A stretch of 64,000 bases of DNA from the NCBI GenBank assembly GCA_021927905.1, contig BLLK01000069.1:2418001-2482000 (forward strand), in the 5' to 3' direction. Every line of letters begins with the position of its first letter. Positions within the stretch are counted from its first letter, which is position 1. The stretch is from Chaetoceros tenuissimus (taxonomy: Eukaryota; Bacillariophyta; Thalassiosirophyceae; Chaetocerotales; Chaetocerotaceae). The notes under the pieces are model-generated. The model saw only the letters and a program-made list of their open reading frames with translations. It made no database searches and was not told where the DNA came from. Positions 11,151-22,775 of this stretch are shown here, piece after piece. Position numbers and translations under genes: made by a program.

Positions 11151-11969
11151 TCATTCATTTTGATCTTCACCGTCATCTGCATCGTTTTCATATTTCATAC
11201 CAAGCATGTAAAGTGTGCAATGACACATAACCATTACAACCGAAAAAATCACAAATGTTTTACAACTGTAAATGTTGAATCCAGCCCAAAACACACCAAC
11301 CCCCACAGAGGTCTGGAAGAAATATAATGACTGCATGCGAGTGACAGTTGTCAAGTCGTCCTCGTGCATTTGATTGATCCCTTCATGGCATTGAACGAAA
11401 CTTCGTACCTGACGCTGAAAATCTTTGAACATGGCATTCCCTTGATCATAATGCCAAATAGAAGAAATTAAGCAAATCAATTTCAAAAGAGACACGTCTG
11501 GCAAGAATTTGTGCAATGTATATGTGAGAACGCAAAAGATTCCTCTCTGCAGTATGGTGTCACTCCCATTCATTGGTGTTGCAGGAGGCATTAATTCTTT
11601 ACCTGAAATAATAATGAGTGCAACTACCACATGACATAATTTGCTAGAGTATGAGTACATTTTCTGTACTACCCACTCAAGTAAAAACACAGAGTTTCCT
11701 CCAATAATAATACCCAGAATAAACACCAACCAAAGCAAAAGAAATGCAGGAGAAAAAGCATTCTGATTTCCAGATAGAAGTGCACTTGTATCCTTAAAGT
11801 GGACAACTAGGACGTGATTATCCCATCTATGAATTAGTTTCTGCAGAGTAAATGGATCCTTGTTTGGTTCTCTTCCTCGGTACACGAAACGAGGAGAAGT
11901 GTTTCTTCTGCCTGTAGAATTGTTATTTCGATCGGTATTTCTATTTCTATTTCTTGTTCTATTCACCAT
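11151..11969 (-). CDS. Unknown multi-pass membrane protein
   Basis: Single exon, 272 residues, ATG at 11969. The first 30 residues are a low-complexity Asn/Arg/Thr run (RTRNRNRNTDRNNN). Hydrophobic segments lie at residues about 73-100 (FLLLWLVFILGIIIGG), 110-125, 143-170 and 215-260, giving roughly five or six membrane spans. The C-terminus is acidic (DADDGEDQNE). I recognise no domain. The topology resembles small diatom membrane proteins without assigned function, such as the one at 41155-41625, but the two show no evident sequence similarity. Its 3' end is 63 bp from the serine acetyltransferase stop, in convergent orientation. Confidence 0.75.
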   Translation of the reverse strand: MVNRTRNRNRNTDRNNNSTGRRNTSPRFVYRGREPNKDPFTLQKLIHRWDNHVLVVHFKDTSALLSGNQNAFSPAFLLLWLVFILGIIIGGNSVFLLEWVVQKMYSYSSKLCHVVVALIIISGKELMPPATPMNGSDTILQRGIFCVLTYTLHKFLPDVSLLKLICLISSIWHYDQGNAMFKDFQRQVRSFVQCHEGINQMHEDDLTTVTRMQSLYFFQTSVGVGVFWAGFNIYSCKTFVIFSVVMVMCHCTLYMLGMKYENDADDGEDQNE

Positions 11970-12447
11970 ATTTGGACTGAGGTAGGTATGTTTTTACAAG
12001 TATTGAACTGGTCGACTTTTTCACCGTTGCTACGATAGATTTTTTCGGAGCGAAGAATGTATAAGTAAGGTGAGTCTAAGTCAGGAGTGATTTATCGACA
12101 GCATCAAAAGTATTGTTTGATGTGTAATGATTGAATGTTGTGACTCAAAAAGTTTTGTTTGTATCTTGTATCTTCTTGGTTTTTGACAGAAAACTGTGAA
12201 TGAAGACAATGACGTAGTTCCTTGACGTCATAAACGCATTGACATTTCAATACGGGACTCAGTTTTTTAGCTACGGTTGGGAAACGTTAGAGGTTTTGAG
12301 AGAGTGTGTGTGTTTTGTGTTCGCCTGTTCGCCGTTGTTTTGAAAATCCACCTCACACACATACTTATGATATTGTAGAAGAATCCATACTAATAGGAAC
12401 AATATAGATTGCTATAGGACTAGACTTGAACTTGGATAGCATCAAGA
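11970..12447. promoter_or_regulatory. Divergent promoter with CRE-like TGACGTCA site
   Basis: 478 bp between divergent starts. It contains a perfect palindromic TGACGTCA at 12223-12230 and a half-site TGACGT at 12210-12215. TGACGT elements act in CO2/cAMP-responsive diatom promoters through bZIP factors, as described for a Phaeodactylum carbonic anhydrase gene. Function here is inferred from the motif only. Confidence 0.5.
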
Positions 12448-14438
12448 ATGCAGCGCGGTTTAGTTGAAAGTTCAAACCATTCGGACCAGGATGGACCTAG
12501 TACGGAGATGATAAAGATTGAGGAAGCAGCTTCTCATGAAAGCTATGACGAAAAGATTCGCGCCCTCATTTACACAACATGCTACAACGTTCTTGACGGG
12601 TGAGTGCTTAGTAATGGAATTTTCAATTGTCGATACAAATGTTTCTTGGTCAGTTTATTGATGTAAAGTTTACTGACTCCCATTGCTCCTACGTATTACC
12701 CTACTACTTCCATCACTTATGAAACACAATGACGTACAAATGTATATTTTCACTAAACAATGTAGAGTTACAATTACAATTCGAAAACTCGAAAGAGAAA
12801 TATTGGCAGCAGGAGGATCAGTCTGTATCGTTACAACAACTAGTGGTAATAGCGAGAATACTCATCTTGTAGAACCTCATGAAAACAGAAAAGTTATCTT
12901 TATGGATAACTCCATACCAATTCCTTTTCAATCAGATCCAAACGATCCTAGTGTATCGTACCATATTGGAATTTCTCTTTCAAAAAAGGTCCAGCAAGAA
13001 ATGGATGAGTTCAACCCAAATATTGTTCACATCACTGCTCCTGATTTCACTGCGCTTCATGTACATAACTATGCAAGAAAAAGACAGATTCCATTGATGG
13101 GAACATATCATAGCAACATTGCTGATTACGTTCTATTTGTTCCAGGATTGAGTTTTGTGAAACCAATTATTGTCATGTTTTTCCGTCATATTTATAATTT
13201 TCTCTTTAGACTATATGTCCCAACGCCATTCATAAAGCAAATGCTTATTGATGAACAGAAAATGGATCAGTGAGTAGAATTATATGTTCATTTCGCATGA
13301 AATTATCATTATTTTTTAATCATTCACTCCCTATAGAGTCACAAATCTTGGTGTATGGGGTAGAGGAGTTGATCTTGAACGTTTTAAACCTGAAAATAGA
13401 AGTGAATCATTTCGTCAGAAGTTGGGTGTTGACCCCGAGTGTCCCATTGTTTTGTATGTTGGTAGACTCGTACCTGAGAAAAGACCAGATATCATCGCAA
13501 CAGTAGTGAAACGATTAACAGCACAAAATGTGAAGTTTGCATGTGTCATTGTTGGAGCTGGTCCAGCTGAGCATCTTATTGAAAATTTACCAAACACGCA
13601 TCATTTGGGTTGGTTGAACGGGGATCAATTGACAGAAGCATATGCATCATCTGATATCTTCTTGTTTCCATCATCAGTTGAGACATTTGGTAATGTCACA
13701 CTAGAAGCAGCTGCATCTGGATTGCCTTTAGTGGTTGAAGAGAAATGTTCAGGGCATTTGGTAGATCACGAGCAGAATGGATATGCATGCCAAGCAGGAA
13801 ACGTTGAGGCTTTTTTCCAAGGCACATTAGAACTATGCAATAATGCAGAAAAGCGAACTTTATTTTCAAAGAATTCCATTGCAAAGAGCAAAACTTTGGA
13901 ACAAAGCGTAGTAGTTAGACAAATGCTAGATAATTACAAAGAGGTTCAAAAGGAGTTTTATGATGAATTTGGTGGAAACCACTACAATAGAGATGCAGCA
14001 TTTGATCAAAAAGGATCGTTTGTAATTGGTATGGATCCAAGACCAACGGGGTGGTTTTTGCTAGAATTCGTACTTCTTTCAGCCTTAAGACTTGCAAACT
14101 TACTAATTGGAATGGCTTCTCGTTGTCATTGTTGTAACAAGGAGTCATATGAAGCCGTCGAAATAGATGAAGAAGCTCAGATTTCAAGTCCAACCCAAAG
14201 CATTAATGAAGACGATGAAAAAGATGGACCTGGCTTAATATGCAAAATCTTCGTTGCTATAGGAGATTCTCCTCTCACTGCACAGCTAGTGATGCTCTTT
14301 ATCGGTATATTCCTTTTCTTTTGTCGAATAATCAGCAGAATCCGAAGATGCTTTGCCAAGAGACTGTGCTCAAAGAACTTCCAATCAATTGAACATAGGA
14401 TGAACGCAGCTTTTGCAACTTCGAAAATCAAGCATTAA
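12448..14438 (+). CDS. Glycosyltransferase family 4 protein with C-terminal membrane segments
   Basis: Three exons (12448-12599, 12766-13269, 13337-14438) close in frame to 585 residues. The GT-B fold is recognisable. The N-terminal half includes the GVTITIRKLEREILAAGG region and MGTYHSNIADYV. The C-terminal half has VLYVGRLVPEKRPD and the ExxxxxxxE nucleotide-sugar motif in SSVETFGNVTLEAAASGLP. The MGTYHS block resembles plant SQD2-type and related GT4 enzymes, but a long C-terminal extension with two hydrophobic segments (residues about 410-430 and 530-550) and a Cys-rich loop (CHCCNK) is unlike them. Likely an endomembrane enzyme making a glycolipid or glycoprotein. The donor and acceptor cannot be told. 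Exon 1 encodes a short acidic leader without signal peptide. Confidence 0.85.
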
Positions 14439-14536
14439 AGTAAAATAAATGGTACAAACGTCATGAGCATATTTCTACTATAGTTTAGTCACCAGCTACA
14501 ATTACAATGAAAACTTCTCTTCAGCAATCTAAATTT

Positions 14537-17341
14537 TTATGGACCGAAATGACGCAAACGGAAGTCGTCAGAAGTATCTGAGAATTGAGAATTCATGTCT
14601 TCAAAGTCTATATTGAAGAACTGAATATTCTGCTGTCGTTTCTTATTGGGCCCCCGCTGAACAGGCACACTATCTACAGTACCAGTGGGCAGGGAATCAT
14701 GATCATCATGGATACTTGGACGTTTACGAATCCTTTCATCTGCTCTTCGACTGTTAGATGCTGGACTTCCACCGTCATCAGAAAATGAATCACCAAAAGA
14801 ATCCAACTCATGGGTCGAATCATCAATCTTTTCCGAGAAAACATCATTTTCGCCATGTTTCACTGGTGTCTCTTCTTCGTCCCCAGAGAAAGAGTCATTG
14901 AACGTATCTTCTACATACTCTTGTCTCTTTGTCCTCTTCGCATTTCTCTTCTTCTCCTTCCGTTGTTCGGCCTCTTTTCGCTTATCTTCGTCTAATTTTG
15001 TCAGGGCTCCCTGCAAAATTGTTTCGAGTTTTTGGGAAAGAGATGCTCTTGTCGAAGATTCATTGTCTTTTACATGTTCATGATTAACATCAATTTTACC
15101 AAGGCATTTCCGTTTAATGACATCATCGTTGCAATTCAAAGTCAAAGATGCTAAAGCAGATGCAATTGTTGGAATAAAAGTCACTTCCCTCTCAGTCTTT
15201 TTGAGTTCTGAAGCAGTCAATAATAACTCAGGGTTTGAAGACTGCAGACTCCGAAGACACTTTATCAATCCATTGTGCAGTGCGGCGTTAATAGATGAAT
15301 CATTCATCGGAAGCCTTCCCTAAATATATTAGAAGTAATTTAGATATAAAAATATAAGGATTAGTAAAGACGATATGAAAGTATCAAGAATCATAGAACA
15401 CAAGTAAGCGTACCTTCGAAAGCGTAGGAAGTGGAAGATCTGTACTTTTTGCACTCAAGTGTACAATAACAAGAATATTTCCAAGTCTGAGACCGGCAGG
15501 CTTCAAACTTCTCAAGGACGACCTACCTCGCCGCTTCTTTCTCTTCGAACTAAGTCTTTGTAAAGCATTTTCAACATCAGAATCTTCGCTATCTGTTCCA
15601 TTACTTATTGAGTCATCATCACTTATCATTGCATGATTGCGATTTGGTTTAGATATAAACAGTTCTACATGTGCGCTATCTCTCAAGTAAAATGTCGGCG
15701 CCAAAATTCCCTCATGGATAAAGGAGTCTTTACAATCACCGTCAATTAATGTGTCCATAACAGCACTAATTTCAAGACCAAACGAATTCCACATCGTCTT
15801 TTGCTGTAAACCTAGAGTTATACCACATGCTACTGACTCAGCACCGTCTAAAAGAGGTACATGATTTACCATTCGTACCAACATGACGTTTGCTTTTGAT
15901 CTATCATGCATGTTTTGCGCAGTATCTCGTGAAGGATCTAAACTTTGATGTTCATTTTCGGCACACAAATCATCGTCGTCATCGCACTCATGAATAATCA
16001 TATCCACTTCAATCATCGGTTGATCTAAAGACGACTGCTTGCCTCTAAATATGCTCTGACAAGAGTGTGCGACATTTTCCAGCTTGATCGCTTTCCCAAG
16101 ATACTTGCTCACTGCATCACGAGTTCTTCGCCTCCGACTATCCACCTTATCTTCTTCCGAGTCCTGAGGTTGGAGAGTACCATTAGAATCTTCACCAACA
16201 TTTGACTGAAAGATATCATCAATACCTATCGTAAAATTTGTATTCTCAGCATCATCTATTTCGTTAATAGTCTGGTTTTCATCTTTCTTCTTTTCTGCCA
16301 CAGAAGAATAACTCATTTGTGAACAACCAAAATCATCATCTATATTATCATGAAATTCGCCTTCATCTACCGTTCCCGAGAACAATACTCTTCCATTGTT
16401 TTCTAAAGTTTTGCTTGAATTCAAATGATTATTCACTTGTAATCCCTCTTTCTTCTTCGGGAAGCAATGACGTTGTTCATCTGGCGGTCTAATGTAAAGC
16501 GGTACTTTTGATAGAGACGGCGCCATAACTTCTAGGCTACACTTGAGCTGTAAACTTAATTGAAATCGTGCAAAGTATTCTGCTAGTCGCGGCCATTTTC
16601 TTTTTACTTCTCGTCCACCCTAAATATGTAAATAAAGTGTGTTATTTGAGAAGTTCGAGAATCACTGTTTTGTATTTCAATTAAATCACTCACTGGTAGC
16701 AACAATTTAATTACTGTACCGCTCATATTCTTGTCCTTTTTTACAATTTCTCCTTTTTCACAACAAATCACCTTGTCCTGCTCTATATCAATACCAAATG
16801 TTCCCCATTTCATAACAGGCGATCCTCTAGTACTGGATGTAATTTTAGTAACTGATCCTGGCACCAAACGTTGTGCATGAAGTATACATAGAGGCAAGCC
16901 TATGCCATATCTACCCACTGTTTCACTTTGAACTTCTTCACCATTACCTTTACTTGAAGAAAATGCTGACACACATTTGTCTATATCCTTCATACCACAT
17001 CCATTGTCATGAACTTCAATTCGGAAAAGACTTGTCTCGTCATTTGTACCAGTACTTTGTGTACTAGCACCACTGCCATTGATAGCCGTGATGAGTACTC
17101 TTACTCTCTTTGGTTGTAAATCTTGATCATTTTCACCACTGTCACTTTTTGTAGCATGACTGCATGCATCAACAGCATTGTCTACTAATTCCTTTAGAAT
17201 CTGTGCAAAAGCGTCTCCACATCCGTGTTCGTCTTCCTGCTGTCGTTTACCTTTCTCCTTCCCCCCTCCACTGCTTGGGGTCATGCTCTCGTTTCCAAAG
17301 CCTCCTATGGAAGGATTGGATCTAAAAACTCTGAATGCCAT
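14537..17341 (-). CDS. TOP6B: DNA topoisomerase VI subunit B-like GHKL ATPase
   Basis: Subunit B of type IIB topoisomerase uses ATP to gate DNA passage with the Spo11/Top6A subunit. Three phase-0 exons (16694-17341, 15414-16619, 14537-15319) give 878 residues. The Bergerat ATPase fold is clear: LKELVDNAVDAC (N box), HDNGCGM (G1) and GRYGIGL (G2). Exon 2 has the family block RMVNHVPLLDGAESVACG...FGLEIS, and exon 2-3 the transducer-end helices (LSKGRLPMNDSSINAALHNGL). It is longer than plant or archaeal subunits (about 530-690) because of acidic inserts around residues 260-360 and a Ser/Asp-rich tail (residues about 720-878) with basic stretches. The tail suggests nuclear localisation. A meiotic TOPOVIBL-type role or a role in endoreduplication are both possible. 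Confidence 0.82.
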
Positions 17342-17587
17342 TACTTCTATTGATCAAGGCTATTGCAATCAATAAGCAGTGAGACTTTTTCATCATCATT
17401 CAAAGTGATGTTGGGTGTAGGTTCCTTCTGCAAGGATGTCTTTGTTCAGTGGTGTCTATTGTAGATATTTAGCCCGATGACAGAAGAAGGATTGGAAGTC
17501 ATTGGGTCTAATTTAATTCTTGTACCTTTTATTTGTTGAAGTGTACTTTCAATTCAGTTAGGACAAACCGTTTTTATCCTCCATGTC

Positions 17588-19534
17588 TTACTCAAGCTCT
17601 TGTTCATTGAAAACATACATGAAACCATTGCTGAATTGTGGTAAATTCATGCTAAACACGGGCATTGCATGAGGTTGTCTAAATGGATTCACGCTCAAAC
17701 TTTCACGTGCTTTTGATCCTCCCAATGAGGCACAATTTAAACCTGAATGCTCGTTGTAGTCAGTGAAAACTCCCACACACCCTTGACTTGCATCTAAAAA
17801 CTCAATGACATTTCTCCATGATTCGTACGCATAAAGTCCAGCATTTAAAGCTATAATCATATCTGGCGGCCCACTTCCGCAATCAAAATTGGGATCAAGG
17901 GAATCATTGTAAGTGCCTCCCTGTAATATTATAGTTAGATTTGGTGTGAGCTCGATCTTCATTCCTTTCTTGCCATTCTCGAAATGTTGCAAGCATGCCT
18001 CTGGGATCATATCCTCTCTTACTATAAAGACCATTTCGACAGTCAAAGTTTGCGGTAAGAGGTATCCAATTTCTTTGAATAGATCTATGAAATTCATTTC
18101 CTTCTCAATACCTACTACATGTATACGGAGACTGCGATTGAGCATATTTGCCACCGTTATTGGAACAGAACCGTACTTCAATGCGTAATATATGGACAGT
18201 GGAAATGTCATTAGCAAAGCTACAGGAGATTCAAGGGGAATCCCACGTAACTTGTAATAATCATCCCAGCTACAAAGATTGACGAGCTTACAGTCTGTTG
18301 AATAACCTAGACCAGCACTAGCTACGTCTTCTGGTGTAATAGGACGTTCCGGTGGGATCATGTCACTTTCAAGTGCAAATCCTTTGTGATAATCAAGACG
18401 ATCTAAAGCAACACTTTTTGCCCCTTCACTTTGTCCTCCACTCCATCCACTTACTTCTGTAGTCCACCAATTTGGTAGTGAATCATCTGCTAAAACACCG
18501 ATTTTCATCAAATACTCTTTGTATGGCTCTTCAGATAATTGATTCTCTCTAGTGATTAAATCCTTATGCCATTCAAATGGAAACTTTCCTAGTTCCTTTC
18601 TTCTTTTCGTATATATCTTCCATGTTGGACAAATGCATTGATGGGACCATCCTACTTGTTTACAAACTTTTGGGCTTTTACAGAAATACATTCCTTTGCA
18701 GTCTTGACATAAGTTATAAGAAGGGCAACGGCATTGAAGACACAATGGTACTCTGGTAACAAAAGTTTTTTCTACTGCAGGGTTTTCATCGATATTTGTT
18801 TCTACCTGCTCCTTTTCCTCTGCAATATTTTCATTTTCGACACTTTTAATTCCACTGCTTGTATCACTCTCATAACCCGATTCTCCTATGCTTTCCAACG
18901 TACTGGAATGTCTGGAAACATTCTTGGGTAACTTTTTATCTTGCTTCATTACTTTCGCCAAAATAGATAAAGCAGCAGCATCTTCATAATTTGTTTTTGC
19001 AGCTTCCTTCAACCATTGTGGCAAAGTAGGATTGAGAAGAGATTCATCGTACTCATCTCTGTTCTCTTGCAAAATAGACAACCTTAAATCAGGAGATTTA
19101 CATCCATGTTCAATTTCAGTATAGAATAAATCTGAATTCTTGAGCTGATATCCGTCTTCCAAAGGAAAATATCCAAGACGCCCAACGTATATATCTCCAT
19201 GAAACCTCTGAGCATGCAGTCCACAAGCCATACTCAAACAGGTTGCACGAATATTCGGTTCAAGAACATCTAAAGCTGATCCCGTGGTGGACGATGCATG
19301 GTAACAGTAGACACCAGCTAGATTCTCAGCATCGTCAAGTTGATACGTAACTGCTTCACAAGGTGCCATTCGCTTCAATGGTACTGCTTCTATGGAAAAA
19401 CGATCTGGATCTATTGTTGTCTTGAGAAAGGGTGCGATCATGTCACCAACTAAAATTTCTTTGTCAGTTTCTAGAGTCACATCTTGCAGCGGCTCCCGTA
19501 TATTTTGTGGAATCTTTACAAATGTTAGTTTCAT
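17588..19534 (-). CDS. MYND-type zinc finger protein with MSS51-like C-terminal domain
   Basis: Single exon, 648 residues from ATG 19534. The open frame continues upstream to about 19660 without an ATG, so a further short exon cannot be excluded. At residues about 265-310 a Cys/His cluster (CLQCRCPSYNLCQDCKGMYFC...CKQVGWSHQCIC) has the MYND zinc-finger spacing. The C-terminal 300 residues (SPVALLMTFPLSIYYAL, GIEKEMNFIDLFKEIGYLLP, PDMIIALNAGLYAYESW) match the domain C-terminal to the finger in yeast Mss51 and animal ZMYND15/17. Those relatives act in mitochondrial gene expression or transcription, but a function here cannot be assigned. An acidic, Ser-rich linker lies just before the finger. 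Confidence 0.75.
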   Translation of the reverse strand: MKLTFVKIPQNIREPLQDVTLETDKEILVGDMIAPFLKTTIDPDRFSIEAVPLKRMAPCEAVTYQLDDAENLAGVYCYHASSTTGSALDVLEPNIRATCLSMACGLHAQRFHGDIYVGRLGYFPLEDGYQLKNSDLFYTEIEHGCKSPDLRLSILQENRDEYDESLLNPTLPQWLKEAAKTNYEDAAALSILAKVMKQDKKLPKNVSRHSSTLESIGESGYESDTSSGIKSVENENIAEEKEQVETNIDENPAVEKTFVTRVPLCLQCRCPSYNLCQDCKGMYFCKSPKVCKQVGWSHQCICPTWKIYTKRRKELGKFPFEWHKDLITRENQLSEEPYKEYLMKIGVLADDSLPNWWTTEVSGWSGGQSEGAKSVALDRLDYHKGFALESDMIPPERPITPEDVASAGLGYSTDCKLVNLCSWDDYYKLRGIPLESPVALLMTFPLSIYYALKYGSVPITVANMLNRSLRIHVVGIEKEMNFIDLFKEIGYLLPQTLTVEMVFIVREDMIPEACLQHFENGKKGMKIELTPNLTIILQGGTYNDSLDPNFDCGSGPPDMIIALNAGLYAYESWRNVIEFLDASQGCVGVFTDYNEHSGLNCASLGGSKARESLSVNPFRQPHAMPVFSMNLPQFSNGFMYVFNEQELE

Positions 19535-19836
19535 TCTAGCTAGTGTAATCTGTTCGCTCTTACTCGTATTTGGATTGCGAATAAAATGATACAGCGGAAA
19601 ATGAACCTTTGTTTTAGATGGTGGATGATGGATGGCTACGAACGGTGACACCTCAGGCCATTATTTTCGTTCAAGATGAGAAGCCAAAAAATACTACTTT
19701 GTTTAGTAAGTACATCAGAGATGGTGATTTGAATTTTCATTCGGCTTCCTTTATTTTATTTCTTTTCCAACTGCGCACAACATTTTAATAACAACTTTTT
19801 TATCATTCAAAAGTACCTAAAATGAGCAAATGAGTT

Positions 19837-21345
19837 TTACTCTTGTACTGATTTTTCATGCCAGATATCAAACGAAAAGATTGTTTCGTCGTATTTTGTA
19901 ATGGCTGAGAAATTGACTGGTTGTTTCCCCAATGGTCTCATCATGTCGATCTTCATTCCAAGGGGTAGGTGCAGTTGATAGTTCACTAGATCAATCACAT
20001 GATCAATACTATGAAAAGTGTAAATTTTGTGCGTTTGAAACTTGTACTCGCAAGCAGTCTTGGGATTTCCCAAAATTCGTACTCTTTCTTTCGAAGACTT
20101 GAGATCATTACTCATGAATGTATTTTCGGGGAGAGTCGGAGCAGACATATCAGGCTCTTCTCCTACATTATCAATGCTGACGGTATGACATCCGGCTAAA
20201 ATTGGGGCCAATATAGCTTGCCTTTCCTCACCAAGCTCAAGCCGGATACCAGGTGCAAACTTATCAAATACTCCTTGTAGGAAATCCAGTATTCTGGGTG
20301 GAAATATGATGTTGAATGGCTTCCTGAATATACCTCCAAGTAACACTGTCTCCATAGGAATATACCTTTTGAATTGTCCTTGAATTACAATCTGCCTTTG
20401 AATATTTTGAGTAAAGAGCTCGTTTTGAGTATCAAAGTACTCATCTTGTTTCGCAGGATTCTCACATATTCCTTCAGCAAAGCGTATAAGTGCTCGTCCT
20501 CGGAATACTTCAGTTTCAATTTCAAAAGGTGACCCAATAGGTAAGGAATTGTGTGGGAGTAAGCCAGGGCAAGAGGTTCCTCTAACTGGGCGTACAAAGA
20601 GTGGCTTATACTTGCATTGAGAGATTCGTGATTCATCTATGTTTTCGTCATTATCTACGAAGTCATGTGGTGGAGCTTGCTCAGTCTGCTCTAGCTCGAC
20701 GTTTTGTGTACGCCCAAGTGTATTTGTATTCCAGGAATAAACCGAAAACAAAAACATGATACCAATGAAGAAACAGTCATGGTATTGCAATGTTTGGATA
20801 GATTGATGATTGCTAAGTGTATGACACATTGTCAATAGAAGCATTATCATATTCTTATACTCAGATCTATAAATTTTCACGTTCTCCATCTCTTGACTTC
20901 GCATTGAAACTTTTGTTTCGTCATGCATGTCTGGAAGTAGTACTAGATCAACTAAATCTGTGCTTTGATGAAGGTCATTGCTTGAAGAATTGATTAACGA
21001 TGTATCATTAGAACAAATTTCATCGATATCATGCTCTAATAGTTCAAATGAATTTTCACGTGGGCAGAATCCGAACTTAACAGGTTTGCATGCCTTCCTT
21101 ACAAATGAAAATGGAAGAAATGAAAAGCATGTCTCTGCCGTGGATTCTATGTCTTCCTCATCGTAATGAATTAGATTCGTAGGACTCATAATCATTGATA
21201 CCAATAAAGAAATGCAACCATATCTTGAACATATATTGAAAATCTTTATAGATGCAAGGTGCTTTACGAGTAAGCATTGTGGAATGTGGAATATTTCCAT
21301 CATCCTTAAAAGAAAAAGCGAAGCCCAAGCCATCGTCATGGCCAT
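19837..21345 (-). CDS. DUF1769-like protein with N-terminal hydrophobic segments
   Basis: Single exon, 502 residues, ATG at 21345. The C-terminal half (residues about 245-495) reads like the DUF1769/UPF0590 family: RPVRGTSCPGLLPHNSLPIGSPFEIETEVF, RALIRFAEG, QGQFKRYIPMETVLLGGIF and a conserved end GKQPVNFSAITKYDETIFSFD. That family is found in fungi and algae and has no known activity. The N-terminus has hydrophobic stretches at residues about 1-60, and another at about 185-200 (DCFFIGIMFLFSVYSW), so membrane attachment is likely. An acidic Ser/Asn-rich region separates the two. The family assignment is from memory of the motif pattern. Confidence 0.65.
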   Translation of the reverse strand: MAMTMAWASLFLLRMMEIFHIPQCLLVKHLASIKIFNICSRYGCISLLVSMIMSPTNLIHYDEEDIESTAETCFSFLPFSFVRKACKPVKFGFCPRENSFELLEHDIDEICSNDTSLINSSSNDLHQSTDLVDLVLLPDMHDETKVSMRSQEMENVKIYRSEYKNMIMLLLTMCHTLSNHQSIQTLQYHDCFFIGIMFLFSVYSWNTNTLGRTQNVELEQTEQAPPHDFVDNDENIDESRISQCKYKPLFVRPVRGTSCPGLLPHNSLPIGSPFEIETEVFRGRALIRFAEGICENPAKQDEYFDTQNELFTQNIQRQIVIQGQFKRYIPMETVLLGGIFRKPFNIIFPPRILDFLQGVFDKFAPGIRLELGEERQAILAPILAGCHTVSIDNVGEEPDMSAPTLPENTFMSNDLKSSKERVRILGNPKTACEYKFQTHKIYTFHSIDHVIDLVNYQLHLPLGMKIDMMRPLGKQPVNFSAITKYDETIFSFDIWHEKSVQE

Positions 21346-21638
21346 TTTCCGTTAAGCTTCCGTTATTGTGGTCGCCTTATGATTGATGTGATGAGTTCAT
21401 GGTTCATGAGAGATCTTTCGTGATGCTTTTTTTGCACAATGAGAACCATTTACAAGTTGCATTCATATAAGTCGATTGATTTCAAAGAAACTTTCCATTA
21501 TTTAATCTTTATAGCACATTTGTTTGGTGCACAGGATCATCAAGCTCAATCATAAGTGGGTTCGAGATCAGATTCAGTAGATTCCCATACGTACTTGCAA
21601 TCTGCAATATTTTCTAATTAATTCCTGTCAACAGAAGA
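21346..21638. promoter_or_regulatory. Divergent promoter
   Basis: 293 bp between the DUF1769-like gene and the CCDC6-like gene, in divergent orientation. It includes a TACGTA palindrome at 21588-21593, about 50 bp before the plus-strand ATG. Confidence 0.35.
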
Positions 21639-22645
21639 ATGATGGTCCGAGATGATTCTAACAAACAATCTTTTCAAAATACCACTGGTACTTCTGTTCC
21701 AGGGGCTTCTGATTCCCATGAAAATTCAGTATTTGGACCAAATTCAAATGGTGCAAATATGAGTCGAGGGTCATCATCTCCTTCCAAGACACATCGTGGC
21801 AATGAAGCTGTCCATTTACAACCACAAGGATTCATATCTTCAAACGGAATTTCACAGCATCACAATCACAGGGCTGTGCCTGTCCAAAGAGCTCCACAGG
21901 CAGTTAGTAGAGTACCACCCTCTCCGCCAATAGTACCAAACCTTAATCTGAATGCAGTACATGCAGCAGCGATGTCATCGCCTCATCATCAGCACCTACC
22001 TATTCCTCCAGGATCTCCAATTTTCTCCAACGACTTTGAACTAAATGATCCAAACTGTTGTCCTTCTAGTCCATATGTCAAAGCATCAAAGTCAGCTGTG
22101 GAAACTGCGTTAGTCAATGAACGAGAACGTATCAAGATATTGGAAGAGGAAGAAGCAAATTATACAACAATTGAGGAATTCAAAGCTGCTTTAAAGAAGG
22201 AGAGACAATATAGTAAGAATATTGTGAGTGAGCTTGCCGCTTTAAAATCAATAGCTGTGACGAGTACCCTAGAAGCTGAGATTCATGAAGAGGGTAGAAT
22301 AAATTGCCTAATGAGAAGACTTGATATTTTGCAAAAGGAAAAGGGAAGAATCATCGTGGAACTTGAAAGAGAGGAAGAAATGGTAAGTTGACTTTTGATT
22401 TTTTTACATGACAAAGTCAATTATTCATCCATGTAAAAGTTCTCACACTCTTTTAGCTCACAAATACTCTACAGAAGAAATTGAATCAAGTTCGAAGAGA
22501 AAAGGCTGAGCTTGAAAGACAAATCGAAAAGGAACATATGGCAAAGGCGAAGTTAAAGTCCATGCATTCCATAAAGGAAGACGCTAGTTTAAAGGACGAA
22601 GGGAAGGGTGGTGAAGACAATACAAAAGATGTCATTATGAATTGA
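21639..22645 (+). CDS. CCDC6-like coiled-coil protein
   Basis: Two exons (21639-22382, 22457-22645) join in phase 0 to 310 residues. The first 150 residues are low-complexity, rich in Ser, Pro, His and Asn (PPSPPIVPNLNLN). From about residue 160 to 285 the protein is a continuous coiled coil containing RLDILQKEKGRIIVELEREEE and LTNTLQKKLNQVRREKAELE, a pattern close to human CCDC6 and its plant relatives (DUF2046). The intron splits the coil precisely between EEEM and LTNT. The partner and role are unknown; CCDC6 relatives are cytoskeleton-associated or nuclear. The 3' end converges on the acetyl-CoA transporter gene about 130 bp away. Confidence 0.72.
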
Positions 22646-22775
22646 TACGTTTTCATCAAATGAAAGTAGCATAAGCACACGAGACAAATCGCATATGGAA
22701 ACAGATGAGAAGAATAAGACACACTCTATTCCATTCCTAAAATCTAGAATCCTATAGCTTTTCTATTTTAATTAT

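Noticed and set aside
12683-12765. In-frame extension of the GT4 exon 2 upstream with its own start
   Set aside because: This is intron sequence. The real first exon at 12448-12599 joins at 12766 and restores the family's conserved N-terminal strand.
21556-21570. GGTTCGAGATC, a possible tRNA B box
   Set aside because: No matching A box or cloverleaf stems are found around it.
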